Notes: generated by a model not told the origin, from the letters alone. Positions 1-7,183 are shown, counted from the stretch's first letter. The stretch: DNA of 9,505 nt from Gammaproteobacteria bacterium (GCA_018334525.1 JAGXLT010000019.1:1-9505); one strand, 5' to 3'. Made by a program: numbers and translations.

Positions 1-275
1 CAATCAGTCAAGGCAATCGGCCCTTCAAGCGCCATAATTAAAGCCGCTACCGTCAGCTGCTCTGGCGCCCGTGCCAACCCATAACCCCCTTTAGCCCCTC
101 TATAGGAAACTAAAACACCGGAACGGGTCAGTTGCTTGAGAATTTTACTGACAACCGGCTGTGGCAGCCCTCGCTTTTCGGCAAGACAGGCCGCATTAAA
201 CCGCTCCGCTGGCGTTTTCGCCATCACGGTCAGGATGCCGAATCCATAGTCTGTTTCACGGTTTAACCGAATCAT
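1..275 (-). CDS. sufR: SUF-type Rrf2 Fe-S regulator, N-terminal part
   Basis: Partial gene: 91 codons from ATG at 275 to the window edge. The translation begins MIRLNRETDYGFGILTVMAK and then has a winged helix-turn-helix (residues about 26-50, with LPQPVVSKILKQL) and a wing with RGAKGGYGLARAPEQL (59-74), ending ALEGPIALTD. This is the pattern of the Rrf2-family regulator placed at the head of gammaproteobacterial suf operons, which senses an Fe-S cluster through C-terminal cysteines. The next, incomplete codon begins TG, so it is Cys or Trp; the family has Cys here (a first cluster ligand). The cluster region lies off the window. The start is fixed by family alignment and by an in-frame TAA a few codons upstream. 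No Shine-Dalgarno precedes it; a TATACT box ends 7 nt before the ATG, so the mRNA may be leaderless. It lies 45 bp downstream of eda on the same strand. By inference sufBCDS genes follow to the left. The symbol is used in the SUF-regulator sense, not the unrelated cyanobacterial SufR. Confidence 0.85.
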   Translation of the reverse strand, partial: MIRLNRETDYGFGILTVMAKTPAERFNAACLAEKRGLPQPVVSKILKQLTRSGVLVSYRGAKGGYGLARAPEQLTVAALIMALEGPIALTD

Positions 276-277
276 GG

Positions 278-310
278 ACCAAAGTATAACTTAATCAGGA
301 CTGCTTTGGT
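278..310. promoter_or_regulatory. Inverted repeat in SUF regulator promoter
   Basis: ACCAAAG (278-284) and CTTTGGT (304-310) form a perfect 7-bp inverted repeat with a 19-bp centre, filling most of the 45-bp gap between eda and the SUF regulator. The left arm overlaps the candidate -10 hexamer TATACT (minus strand, 288-283). The arms are AT-balanced and no T-run follows, so it does not look like an intrinsic terminator. An operator, possibly for autoregulation by the Rrf2 protein, is an inference. No good -35 is visible. Confidence 0.4.
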
Positions 311-320
311 ACATTTTAAA

Positions 321-953
321 CTAGAGATTTTCCTGGAACGCTAACGCCACCTCAGCCAACTGCTGCACGGCCTGCCAATCTGCATTTTTCAATAACTCCG
401 CCGGCGCAAACCAACTGCCACCCACACAGATAACATTGTTTTGTTTCAGGTAATCGCGCGCGTTATCTCGGCTAATACCCCCGGTCGGGCAGAACAACAC
501 ATCAGAAAACGGCCCGGAAAACGCTTTTAGCGCGGCCACACCACCGGCTGACTCCGCCGGAAAGAATTTAAGCAGAGAAAATCCGGCTTCCGTCGCACGA
601 ATCACCTCTGACGCCGTTGTCACGCCGGGCAGTAGGGGCATATGTGCCGACTGGGCGGCGGCAATTAAGCGATCGGTGGTTCCCGGTGTAACGATAAATT
701 GTGCCCCGGCATCCGCTGCTGCCTGCACCTGTGCCGGCTGAATACATGTGCCCACGCCAATGATCGCTTCCGGCACCGCCCTAACAATTTTCTCTACACA
801 AGCCAGGGCAACCGGGGTGCGCAGCGTGATTTCCAGTACCGGCAATCCCCCTGCCACTAGGGCCTGCGCAAGCGGCACGGCGTACTTTTCATCAGTGATA
901 GAGAGCACCGGTACAACCGGTACCTTAGTTAACAAAGCTCTCATGGATTCCAT
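321..953 (-). CDS. eda: KDPG/KHG aldolase
   Basis: 2-dehydro-3-deoxy-phosphogluconate aldolase, the last step of the Entner-Doudoroff pathway: it cleaves KDPG to pyruvate and glyceraldehyde-3-phosphate in the cytoplasm by a class I (Schiff-base) mechanism. At 210 aa it has the usual length of a single TIM-barrel domain. Visible signatures are PVVPVL (12-17), LEITLRT with Glu41 and Arg45, the GVGT strand (66-69), and LLKFFPAE with the Schiff-base Lys129. FCPTGGIS and CVGGSWF near the C-terminus form the phosphate-binding loops. The sequence tracks E. coli Eda closely throughout. Two starts are possible. ATG at 953 has an ideal AGGAG (965-961) 7 nt upstream and is preferred; ATG at 944 would give an ATGA overlap with edd but sits 16 nt from that site. 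Eda overlaps the end of edd, so the two are surely co-transcribed and probably translationally coupled. Promiscuous activity on 4-hydroxy-2-oxoglutarate is known in the family. Confidence 0.97.
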   Translation of the reverse strand: MESMRALLTKVPVVPVLSITDEKYAVPLAQALVAGGLPVLEITLRTPVALACVEKIVRAVPEAIIGVGTCIQPAQVQAAADAGAQFIVTPGTTDRLIAAAQSAHMPLLPGVTTASEVIRATEAGFSLLKFFPAESAGGVAALKAFSGPFSDVLFCPTGGISRDNARDYLKQNNVICVGGSWFAPAELLKNADWQAVQQLAEVALAFQENL

Positions 954-2755
954 GAGACCGCTCCTGATTCCGCAGAGGTGGTCACCGCCCGAAATTGCCG
1001 AAACAACTCACGACCCATGCCATATTGTGGTTCGCTCTCAGGCATAGCCGGGTCCCTGCGCTGCCATTCATCCTCGGCAACCAATGCACTCAGTACCCCG
1101 TTTTCGGCGTCAAGCCGAATTAAATCCCCATCACGTATGCGCCCGATCGCACCGCTATCAGCCCATTCCGGACTGATATGAATGGCCGCTGGCACCTTGC
1201 CGGATGCACCGGACATCCGCCCATCAGTAATTAGTGCAACTTTCTGGCCGCGTGCCTGAAGCACACCCAACTCCGGGCTTAATTTATGCAACTCGGGCAT
1301 TCCGTTTGCCTTTGGGCCCTGCCCTCGAACCACACACACAAAATCGCCAGTCAGCTCACCGGCCCGAAACGCCTCTAAAACAGCCAGCTGATCAGTAAAG
1401 ACTCGTGCAGGCGCCTCAACAACACGGTGCGCCGGATCAACGGCAGACACCTTAATCACAGCACGACCGATATTACCCTCCAGGACTCGCAAACCACCCT
1501 CTTTAGAAAACGGTTGCTTCACGCCACGTAATACCGATTCATCGCCGGATATATCGGGCGCCTCACGCCAGGCCACGCCGCCGTCAGCCAACACAGGTTC
1601 TTCGGCATACGCCGTCATTCCCTGCCCCGCTACGGTTAAAACATCATCATGCAACAGGCCGGCGGCAAGCAGCTCGCGCACCAACAGCCCCATTCCACCT
1701 GCGGCATGAAAATGGTTAACATCCGCCTCACCGTTTGGATAGATTCTGGCCAGCAAAGGAACAACGGCCGAGAGATCCGAAAAATCCTGCCATGTCAACG
1801 TAATGCCAGCCGCCCTGGCTATCGCAATTAAATGAATCGTGTGATTGGTTGAACCGCCTGTTGCCAATAAACCAACAATACCGTTGACCAGCGCGCGTTC
1901 ATCAATCACACGCCCCACCGGTGTAAATTGATCTGTCTGTGCGGTGATATTGATGATCCGCTGGCCAGCGGCAATCGTCATTGCATCGCGCAACGGCGTA
2001 TTCGGATTAATAAACGCTGCCCCCGGCAAATGCAGGCCCATCACCTCCATCAGCATCTGATTGCTGTTGGCGGTGCCATAGAACGTACAGGTACCCGGGC
2101 CATGGTAAGACTGTGACTCCGCCTCAAGTAGCGCGGCGCGATCAATTCGCCCCTCAGCAAACAACGCCCGCACGCGCGCTTTTTCCGGATTGGACAGCCC
2201 GGATGTCATCGGCCCCGCCGGCACGAAAATACAAGGCAAATGGCCAAAATGCAGCGCGCCAATCAACAATCCCGGCACGATTTTATCGCAAACCCCCAAG
2301 CAAAAAACGCCATCAAACGCGTTATGTGACAAGGCAACTGCCGTTGCCATCGCGATCACGTCACGACTGAATAATGACAACTCCATCCCGGACTGGCCCT
2401 GCGTCACCCCATCACACATCGCAGGCACACCACCCGCAAATTGCGCCGTCCCGCCCGCATCGCGCACGGCTTGCTTTAATAACACAGGGAAATGTTCGAG
2501 GGGCTGATGGGCCGACAGCATATCGTTATAAGCGGAGACGATCGCGATATTGGGTTTCTGCAGACCTTTAATCAGCGGCTTATCCGCGCCGGATGCGGCA
2601 AATGCATGGGCTAAATTGGTACACGAAAGCGTACCCCGATGCGGCCCCTCATCTGCAGCGGCTGCAAGACGCTCCAAGTACGCGCGTCGCTGGTGATGAC
2701 TGCGCGCAATAACTCGCGCTGTAACTTCTTCCACCACCTGATGAGACGCAACCAT
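941..2755 (-). CDS. edd: 6-Phosphogluconate dehydratase
   Basis: Dehydrates 6-phosphogluconate to KDPG, the step that defines the Entner-Doudoroff pathway. It belongs to the IlvD/Edd family of [4Fe-4S] dehydratases. At 604 aa it matches E. coli Edd (603 aa) in length and along its whole sequence. Landmarks are [17 protein letters not shown] (69-85), the [13 protein letters not shown] segment (108-120), [10 protein letters not shown] with Cys156 and [12 protein letters not shown] with Cys223. The two last cysteines align with the cluster ligands Cys154 and Cys221 of E. coli. [11 protein letters not shown] and, near the C-terminus, [13 protein letters not shown] and [13 protein letters not shown] are further family signatures. 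The start ATG has a strong AGGAG 6 nt upstream. The gene is first in the edd-eda operon and is divergent from zwf. The solvent-exposed cluster of this family is known to be sensitive to oxidants and iron limitation, which is relevant to the SUF regulator two genes downstream. No frameshift or missing ligand is seen. Confidence 0.98.
   Translation of the reverse strand: MVASHQVVEEVTARVIARSHHQRRAYLERLAAAADEGPHRGTLSCTNLAHAFAASGADKPLIKGLQKPNIAIVSAYNDMLSAHQPLEHFPVLLKQAVRDAGGTAQFAGGVPAMCDGVTQGQSGMELSLFSRDVIAMATAVALSHNAFDGVFCLGVCDKIVPGLLIGALHFGHLPCIFVPAGPMTSGLSNPEKARVRALFAEGRIDRAALLEAESQSYHGPGTCTFYGTANSNQMLMEVMGLHLPGAAFINPNTPLRDAMTIAAGQRIINITAQTDQFTPVGRVIDERALVNGIVGLLATGGSTNHTIHLIAIARAAGITLTWQDFSDLSAVVPLLARIYPNGEADVNHFHAAGGMGLLVRELLAAGLLHDDVLTVAGQGMTAYAEEPVLADGGVAWREAPDISGDESVLRGVKQPFSKEGGLRVLEGNIGRAVIKVSAVDPAHRVVEAPARVFTDQLAVLEAFRAGELTGDFVCVVRGQGPKANGMPELHKLSPELGVLQARGQKVALITDGRMSGASGKVPAAIHISPEWADSGAIGRIRDGDLIRLDAENGVLSALVAEDEWQRRDPAMPESEPQYGMGRELFRQFRAVTTSAESGAVSWNP
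961..965 (-). promoter_or_regulatory. Ribosome binding site of eda
   Basis: AGGAG on the minus strand, 7 nt before the ATG at 953 and inside the last codons of edd. It decides the eda start in favour of 953 over the ATG at 944. Confidence 0.7.
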
Positions 2756-2838
2756 AAAGCTCTCCTATTGTCTGTCTGATACGCTAACGTTACCTTTTTT
2801 ATCATTCACCGTCAGATGCACGGGAGAAAAATCACCGC
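2756..2838. promoter_or_regulatory. Divergent edd/zwf control region
   Basis: This 83-bp gap must hold the promoters of both glucose operons. For zwf the best reading is -35 CTGATA (2776-2781), an 18-bp spacer and -10 TATCAT (2800-2805), which puts the transcript start near 2812. The same hexamers read on the minus strand give ATGATA and TATCAG at the same 18-bp spacing, so the promoter is nearly symmetric (TGATA-N18-TATCA). A short perfect palindrome, TAACGTTA, lies inside at 2785-2792 and could be half of an operator. I looked for the HexR-type palindrome expected for such operons and did not find one. The zwf ribosome site is probably GGGAG (2822-2826), 12 nt before its ATG, which is a longer spacing than usual. 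All promoter elements here are read by eye. Confidence 0.45.
2762..2766 (-). promoter_or_regulatory. Ribosome binding site of edd
   Basis: AGGAG on the minus strand with 6 nt to the ATG at 2755; a consensus-quality site that supports the chosen edd start. Confidence 0.75.
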
Positions 2839-4317
2839 ATGGCTGTGCCAAATCCGTTTGACCTTATTCTATTTGGTGCCACCGGCGATCTTGCGATGCG
2901 CAAGCTTTTGCCGGCCCTCTTTCTGCGTGACCGGGCCGGGCAGCTGCCTGCCGAAGGACGCATCATTGCAACCGGACGCACACCGCAAAGTCGAGACGCT
3001 TTTTTAGAGCGTATCCACGCCCGGTTTAGTGAGCATCGACGCATTGCAAAGCTCGAGCCCGAAGAGTGGAAGCGATTCTCCAACCGCATTGATTTTGTTC
3101 CCGTGGATGCCGAAAACGCCGATAGCTTTATCGCATTGGCAGACACGCTTAACAACGGCAACCCTGATGCAGCCTCAAATCGAACGCGCATTTTCTATTT
3201 AGCCGTGGCCCCGGGGCATTTTGTTCCCTTGTGCGAGGAACTCAATAACGCGGGGCTTGTGACCCCAAACTCGCGGGTCGTCTTAGAAAAGCCTCTTGGG
3301 CAGAATCTTGCTTCCGCTCAGGAAATCAGCGAACGCATTGGCGCGATTTTCGCTGAAGATTCGATCTATCGTATTGATCATTATCTTGGCAAAGAGGCAG
3401 TCCAAAACCTCATTGCTCTGCGGTTTGGCAATATGCTCTTTGAACCATTGTGGCGCCGTGAGTGGATTCGGGATGTACAAATCACCGTGGCCGAGCAGAT
3501 CGGTGTTGATGGCCGCGCCGCATTTTACGATCGCACCGGCGCATTGCGTGACATGGTTCAAAATCACTTACTGCAACTGCTTTGTATTATCGCCATGGAG
3601 CCGCCAACCAGTATCGAAGCAGATGCCGTGCGCGATGAAAAGCTCAAGGTACTTCGCGCCCTGCGTCCACTCGAGGGACAGCAAGCATTGCGGCATACAG
3701 TCCGCGGCCAGTACCGCGCCGGCGCCATTGAGGGCAAACCGGTTCTCGGTTATCAGGAAGAAGACGGCGTGACACCAGGCAGCCAGACTGAGACCTTCCT
3801 TGCCCTGCGCGCGGAGGTGGCCAACTGGCGCTGGGCCGGCGTACCGTTTTATTTGCGAACCGGCAAACGCCTGCAGGAGCGAAGCGCTGAAATCGTTATT
3901 AACTTCCACGATGTGCCCCATTCCATTTTTCATGTGACCTATGGCGCAGGCCACCCTAACCGGCTGGTGATTCGCTTACAGCCTGACGAAGGGGTCAAAC
4001 TTCACCTGATGGCCAAAACGCCGGGCGACCGAATGCGATTGCGCCCGGTTTCTCTCAACTTGGATTTTTCTGAAACCTTCAGAGAAGCACAAGAAGATGC
4101 GTATGAGCGATTGCTTATGGATGTTTTACGCGGCCGACTGACGCTTTTTATGCGTCGCGACGAGCTCTATGCCGCCTGGCAATGGATCGACCCGATTATC
4201 GCAGCCTGGGAAGAAGCTGGAGATGCCCCAAAGCCCTACACAGCCGGCACCTGGGGACCAGCCGCCTCTAGCGCGCTGCTTGGCCGCGACGATGCAAGCT
4301 GGCAGGAAGAGTCGTGA
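2839..4317 (+). CDS. zwf: Glucose-6-phosphate dehydrogenase
   Basis: Oxidises glucose-6-phosphate to 6-phosphogluconolactone with reduction of NADP+ (or NAD+), the entry to both the Entner-Doudoroff and oxidative pentose phosphate routes. At 492 aa it is the usual bacterial length. The N-terminal Rossmann domain shows [17 protein letters not shown] (11-27). It is followed by the EKPLGQN strand, the active-site signature RIDHYLGKE (178-186) and [10 protein letters not shown] carrying the catalytic His243. The C-terminal beta domain includes [10 protein letters not shown], whose Lys-Arg pair is typical of the substrate/NADP region. Cofactor preference cannot be told from the sequence by eye. 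The gene heads the zwf-pgl-glk operon: its TGA stop shares one base with the pgl ATG (TGATG). It faces edd across a shared 83-bp control region, so both halves of the pathway are probably controlled together. Confidence 0.98.
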   Translation: MAVPNPFDLILFGATGDLAMRKLLPALFLRDRAGQLPAEGRIIATGRTPQSRDAFLERIHARFSEHRRIAKLEPEEWKRFSNRIDFVPVDAENADSFIALADTLNNGNPDAASNRTRIFYLAVAPGHFVPLCEELNNAGLVTPNSRVVLEKPLGQNLASAQEISERIGAIFAEDSIYRIDHYLGKEAVQNLIALRFGNMLFEPLWRREWIRDVQITVAEQIGVDGRAAFYDRTGALRDMVQNHLLQLLCIIAMEPPTSIEADAVRDEKLKVLRALRPLEGQQALRHTVRGQYRAGAIEGKPVLGYQEEDGVTPGSQTETFLALRAEVANWRWAGVPFYLRTGKRLQERSAEIVINFHDVPHSIFHVTYGAGHPNRLVIRLQPDEGVKLHLMAKTPGDRMRLRPVSLNLDFSETFREAQEDAYERLLMDVLRGRLTLFMRRDELYAAWQWIDPIIAAWEEAGDAPKPYTAGTWGPAASSALLGRDDASWQEES

Positions 4318-5030
4318 TGAACGCAAAGAATACCCTCGAATCTGCGCTCTGTTTTCCCGATCCGGCACAAGCCGTTTCTGCCGTTGCCGAGCGGATTGGC
4401 AGCATTATTCAATTTTCGGTACGAGCACGCGGGCGAGCAAGCCTGTTGTTGCCCGGCGGACGCACGCCCATTCCTGTTTTTCATGCGCTTAGAGATCAGG
4501 ACCTTCCCTGGAACCAGGTTTATATCAGTCTGACCGATGAGCGTCGCTGCCCGCCTGATCATTCAGACAGTAACGCCCGCTTGATCCAGGAAGAACTATT
4601 GGTGGGTCCTGCTGCGAATGCGCATTTTTATCCACTCCATCGGGAAGGGGTCGATGAGCGCGCAGACGAAGCCGTCTGCAGCGCGGCGCTGGGAATGTTG
4701 CCAAGACCCTATGACGCGGTCATGCTGGGTATGGGGACTGATGGGCATACCGCCTCGCTTTTCCCGCAAACCGACGGATTGGCAAAGCTGCTTGATCTGC
4801 AAACAGAGGCCCGCTGCGCCACTACCACCGCCCCTACCGCACCTCAGGCGCGCATAACGCTGACATTAGCCACGTTATTGCACAGTCGCTGGATCGGGCT
4901 TCATGTTACGGGTCAGGAGAAGTGGCATACGTTAGAGACCGCCATTGAATCCGAGGATGTACTGAGCTATCCCGTTCTTGCGCTGCTGACACAGCGACAG
5001 GTACCTGTGCATGTCTACTGGTCACCCTAA
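4317..5030 (+). CDS. pgl: 6-Phosphogluconolactonase
   Basis: Hydrolyses 6-phosphogluconolactone to 6-phosphogluconate, preventing build-up of the reactive lactone made by Zwf. It is the DevB/NagB-like type (SugarP isomerase fold), not the beta-propeller YbhE type used by E. coli. At 237 aa from the ATG it has the usual size. Visible motifs are LLPGGRTP (44-51), ISLTDERRCPPDHSDSN (70-86) and LGMGTDGHTASLFP (137-150), which build the phosphate and lactone pocket. The start is the ATG that overlaps the zwf stop by one base; an alternative GTG at 4314 is one codon upstream. AGGA at 4304-4307 serves either start (9 or 6 nt away), so the choice is not decisive. The 3' end overlaps glk by 20 bp, which indicates tight translational coupling across the operon. 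Confidence 0.95.
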   Translation: MNAKNTLESALCFPDPAQAVSAVAERIGSIIQFSVRARGRASLLLPGGRTPIPVFHALRDQDLPWNQVYISLTDERRCPPDHSDSNARLIQEELLVGPAANAHFYPLHREGVDERADEAVCSAALGMLPRPYDAVMLGMGTDGHTASLFPQTDGLAKLLDLQTEARCATTTAPTAPQARITLTLATLLHSRWIGLHVTGQEKWHTLETAIESEDVLSYPVLALLTQRQVPVHVYWSP

Positions 5031-5964
5031 AACACTCCGCCTCATTGCGGATATCGGGGGAACCCACACCCGTATTGCAATGGTCCACCCCCCTTGCACT
5101 GACCTTTTAGCGCAGTGGACCTTTCCTACCGCTGACTATCACGATCTGGCCACGCCGCTGCGCCTTGCACTTACCGAATGGGCTGGGCCAGAGCCGGATG
5201 AGGCGCTCTGCGCGGTTGCCAGCCCATTGGTTGATGATCAAGTGTCACTAACCAACGTTGGATGGTCTTTTTCAATTACGGAAACCAAGGCCGAATTGGG
5301 CATCAGCAAATTGAAGCTGGTTAATGACTGGGTAGCGCAGGCCCTAGCGATACCTCACCTGCGCCCGGAGCAATGTCACGCGATACATCACGGCATACCA
5401 ACCCCACAGGCCCCACGACTGGTGATGGGCCCGGGAACGGGATTGGGGAGCGCGGCGCTCATTCCCTGGGCTAACGAGTGGCAGGCGCTGGCCTGCGAGG
5501 GGGGCCATATCAGCTTTGCGCCAACCACACCGCGCGAATTTGCGCTGATGGCGCATATTCGAGACCAGTATGGGCATTGCAGTGCCGAACGCATGGCATC
5601 CGGCATTGGCATAACGACCGTTTACACCAGTCTTTGCGCCCTCGATGGCACGCCAGTCATCAGCGATAATCCCGAGGCCATCTCGGCAGCCGCGCTAAAC
5701 GGGAACCCGCAGGCGCAGGAAACCTATGCGATGTTTAACGAAGCCCTGGGCTCGGCTGCTGGCGATTTAGCCCTTGCTCTTGGCGCGCGCGGTGGTGTTT
5801 ACATCGGCGGTGGCTTAATTCCGGCGCTTGGGCCATTGTTTGAACCAGAGCGCTTTTACGCGCGCTTTACTGCTAAAGGCCGATTTGAAAGTTACCTGGC
5901 CAACATTCCCATCTGGCAAATGTTACCAACAGATGCCGCGCTTATCGGGTTAGCAACAAATTAA
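5011..5964 (+). CDS. glk: Glucokinase (Glk family)
   Basis: Phosphorylates glucose to glucose-6-phosphate with ATP, feeding Zwf. The 317-aa protein is of the E. coli Glk type (PF02685 family). It has the phosphate-1 loop ADIGGTHTR (13-21), KLVNDWVAQAL with the probable catalytic base Asp106, GPGTGLGSA (140-148), and CEGGHISFAP with Glu163 and His166 that contact sugar. The adenosine loop GGVYIGGGLIP (261-271) follows. No N-terminal ROK or helix-turn-helix domain is present, so it is an enzyme and not a repressor. The ATG lies inside pgl (20-bp overlap), with only a weak AGG 9 nt upstream. Coupled translation from pgl is therefore likely. A dedicated kinase in this operon implies that free glucose reaches the cytoplasm, from a permease or from intracellular glucoside breakdown; no PTS or permease for glucose is in the window. 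The stop overlaps the stop of the convergent amidotransferase gene. Confidence 0.97.
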   Translation: MSTGHPKTLRLIADIGGTHTRIAMVHPPCTDLLAQWTFPTADYHDLATPLRLALTEWAGPEPDEALCAVASPLVDDQVSLTNVGWSFSITETKAELGISKLKLVNDWVAQALAIPHLRPEQCHAIHHGIPTPQAPRLVMGPGTGLGSAALIPWANEWQALACEGGHISFAPTTPREFALMAHIRDQYGHCSAERMASGIGITTVYTSLCALDGTPVISDNPEAISAAALNGNPQAQETYAMFNEALGSAAGDLALALGARGGVYIGGGLIPALGPLFEPERFYARFTAKGRFESYLANIPIWQMLPTDAALIGLATN

Positions 5965-6659
5965 TTTCGAAACCATTGCCGAATCGCTTTTCTCACCGCT
6001 ACAGAATGGTCATCAATTGGAAGTCCGGCTATTGCCTGATCAACGAGCACATCACCGGCTTTCGGCCGAACCTGCTCCATGAGATCGAAAAAAAATTCAC
6101 GATCAAACTCAGGATGACCCTGCACCGTTAAAACCCGATTCCGCGCACTGGCATACCATGGCACGTTGGCACTCGCTGCCAGACGAGTAAAACCCGGCGC
6201 AGGTTGCACAACCATATCCTGGTGAACGGCTAAAAGCCGCAATGCGTCTCCCGCTTGCAGGCCGGCAAAAGATCCCTCGCAGCTCACCGGATAGCTACCC
6301 AGCTGCCATCCGGCCTTCGCACGTGCGGTTTTGCCGCCGAGCGCTGCGTGAATAAGCTGATGGCCAAAACACACGCCTACCAGCGGCAGCATTACGCCAT
6401 CGATCTGCCGTACAAAATCCATCAGAGATATAACCCAATCGGACGCCTCGTGGACACTCGCACGGGAACCGGTAACAATCCATCCATCCATATCATTCGG
6501 ATGGAGCGGCCATTCTCCGGCGTGTACGCGAAAGCCTTGGGTAGTTAGTCCATCCTCAGGGTCATCCAAAAGGCGCTCGAACAAGTTTAAGTAAGTTCCC
6601 CACTGCGGCACGAGTGCCTCATGCAGGTCGTCACAAACCAGTACGCCAATTCTTTTCAT
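5961..6659 (-). CDS. Class I glutamine amidotransferase, GMP-synthase-like
   Basis: Stand-alone class I GATase domain protein (232 aa from this start). It has the opening MKRIGVLVCDDL, the WIVTGSRASVHE segment (60-71), the nucleophile elbow LVGVCFGHQL with Cys97, and GHPEF with His182 and Glu184 to complete the Cys-His-Glu triad. Proteins of this type are annotated GMP-synthase-like, but there is no synthetase domain here. Known relatives act in glutamine, gamma-glutamyl or glutathione-related hydrolysis, and the true substrate cannot be inferred. In-frame GTG at 6680 is an alternative start. I prefer ATG 6659 because family members begin at MK(R)IGVL and because it lies 4 nt after the stop of the upstream gene, fitting termination-reinitiation. 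The AAGGG before it is too close to be a standard ribosome site. The gene is the second of a two-gene leftward operon and converges on glk; the two stops share bases 5961-5964 (TTAA), leaving no room for a terminator. Confidence 0.88.
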   Translation of the reverse strand: MKRIGVLVCDDLHEALVPQWGTYLNLFERLLDDPEDGLTTQGFRVHAGEWPLHPNDMDGWIVTGSRASVHEASDWVISLMDFVRQIDGVMLPLVGVCFGHQLIHAALGGKTARAKAGWQLGSYPVSCEGSFAGLQAGDALRLLAVHQDMVVQPAPGFTRLAASANVPWYASARNRVLTVQGHPEFDREFFFDLMEQVRPKAGDVLVDQAIAGLPIDDHSVAVRKAIRQWFRN

Positions 6660-6663
6660 TCCC

Positions 6664-7035
6664 TTAGGATGCCACTCCACTGACGGTTGTGCGAGCGCGT
6701 CGGGGCCACCACCGATTCATGAACGATCTTTTTGAAGAAACCGGCTTTACAAGCACGGGAGCCACCGCGGGGGCAGGCGCCATGGCTGCGCGCATTTCCC
6801 GGTGTAGGTAATGAGACAATGGGCCCTGGCTGCCCAGCCGATCAATAAAATTCAGCAACGCATCACGCAAGCAGTCACGATGAAAGGATTGCTCCACCGA
6901 CAGCCCAAGCTCAGCCAGCTCAGCATCCATCCGCCCACCGGCACCATAAGCCCGAATAAACCGCTCAAGATGCTCAATTTGCGTATCTACCTGCCAACTC
7001 AGCGCGTCGCTGACCTGAAAAAACTGCTCTTGCAC
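6664..7035 (-). CDS. Unrecognised 123-aa protein with basic C-terminus
   Basis: I do not recognise this protein. The best start is GTG at 7035, because a strong GGAGG (7045-7041) lies 5 nt upstream; the ATG at 7095 in the same frame has no ribosome site. The predicted protein begins MQEQFFQVSDALSWQVDTQI. Residues 1-82 are mostly polar and look alpha-helical (for example VDTQIEHLERFIRAY, EQSFHRDCLRDALLNFIDRL). An Ala/Pro-rich linker follows (APAPAVAPV, 86-94), then a basic tail with KRSFMNRWWPRRAR (102-115). There is no signal peptide, clear membrane span or metal-binding cluster. The linker plus Trp/Arg-rich tail could bind a membrane surface, nucleic acid or a partner; that is a guess. It precedes the amidotransferase gene by 4 nt, so they form an operon and may work together. 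Base composition is like its neighbours. It is a real gene on the strength of the ribosome site, the length and the coupling. Confidence 0.7.
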   Translation of the reverse strand: MQEQFFQVSDALSWQVDTQIEHLERFIRAYGAGGRMDAELAELGLSVEQSFHRDCLRDALLNFIDRLGSQGPLSHYLHREMRAAMAPAPAVAPVLVKPVSSKRSFMNRWWPRRARTTVSGVAS

Positions 7036-7040
7036 CGATG

Positions 7041-7045
7041 CCTCC
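7041..7045 (-). promoter_or_regulatory. Ribosome binding site of the unknown gene
   Basis: GGAGG on the minus strand, 5 nt before the GTG at 7035. It is the only good site in the region and decides the start of the 123-aa protein. Confidence 0.65.
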
Positions 7046-7052
7046 GATATTT

Positions 7053-7070
7053 GATGTGAGTGCCTGAAAG
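7053..7070 (+). repeat. 18-nt direct repeat, copy A
   Basis: GATGTGAGTGCCTGAAAG. It matches copy B (7122-7139) at 16 of 18 positions, the two mismatches being adjacent. It lies just upstream of the ribosome site of the unknown gene, where a bound protein would hinder that gene. Its continuation, TGCA, only partly completes the palindrome seen in copy B. Confidence 0.6.
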
Positions 7071-7121
7071 TGCAGCGATTGTGGCGCCGCAGCATTCATA
7101 TAACAAGTGACTAATGCGCAC

Positions 7122-7139
7122 GATGTCGGTGCCTGAAAG
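7122..7139 (+). repeat. 18-nt direct repeat, copy B
   Basis: GATGTCGGTGCCTGAAAG. This second copy lies 69 bp from the first and within the 62 bp upstream of the permease ATG. It continues into a perfect inverted repeat (7129-7143). The arrangement suggests two binding sites of one regulator serving the divergent genes, which is an inference. Confidence 0.6.
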
Positions 7140-7143
7140 GCAC
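7129..7143. promoter_or_regulatory. Perfect palindrome/hairpin GTGCCT-gaa-AGGCAC
   Basis: Six-base arms (7129-7134 and 7138-7143) around a 3-nt centre. No T-run follows on either strand, so it is unlikely to be an intrinsic terminator. It may be an operator for the divergent permease and unknown genes. The left arm and centre are repeated in copy A at 7060-7068, but its right arm is broken by an extra base. Confidence 0.45.
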
Positions 7144-7169
7144 AAGTCGCAACAGTAGCGGATAGCCTG

Positions 7170-7175
7170 TAAAAT
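7170..7175 (+). promoter_or_regulatory. Candidate -10 of the permease gene
   Basis: TAAAAT matches five of six bases of the sigma-70 -10 consensus and ends 8 nt before the ATG at 7184. Transcription would start at, or within a couple of bases of, the ATG. The -35 is weak (TCGCAA, 7147-7152, 17-bp spacer), which fits activator dependence or a low level of expression. Confidence 0.4.
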
Positions 7176-7183
7176 ATGGCTTC

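Noticed and set aside
748..2571. Several plus-strand open frames of 60-105 codons opposite eda and edd
   Set aside because: Shadows of the well-matched edd and eda genes on the other strand; low-complexity translations without ribosome sites or family features.
2756..2838. HexR operator in the edd/zwf control region
   Set aside because: HexR sites as known are TTGT...ACAA or TGTA-rich palindromes; TTGT occurs once here (2768-2771) with no matching half at the right spacing. Only the short TAACGTTA palindrome is seen.
3296..3772. 158-codon open frame in another frame of zwf (and minus-strand frames at 2832-3191, 3283-3567, 3568-3954)
   Set aside because: All lie wholly or almost wholly within the zwf coding sequence, have no recognisable protein features and are expected by chance in GC-rich DNA.
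6660..6680. GTG 6680 as start of the amidotransferase
   Set aside because: No ribosome site, it overlaps the upstream gene by 17 bp, and the extra seven residues precede the family's natural MK(R)IGVL opening.
7036..7095. Longer start (ATG 7095) for the unknown 123-aa protein
   Set aside because: No ribosome site there, the extra residues cover a repeated regulatory-looking element, and GTG 7035 has an excellent GGAGG.
7129..7143. Intrinsic terminator at the GTGCCT/AGGCAC hairpin
   Set aside because: No T-run on either strand and it lies upstream of both divergent genes, where no transcript is expected to end.
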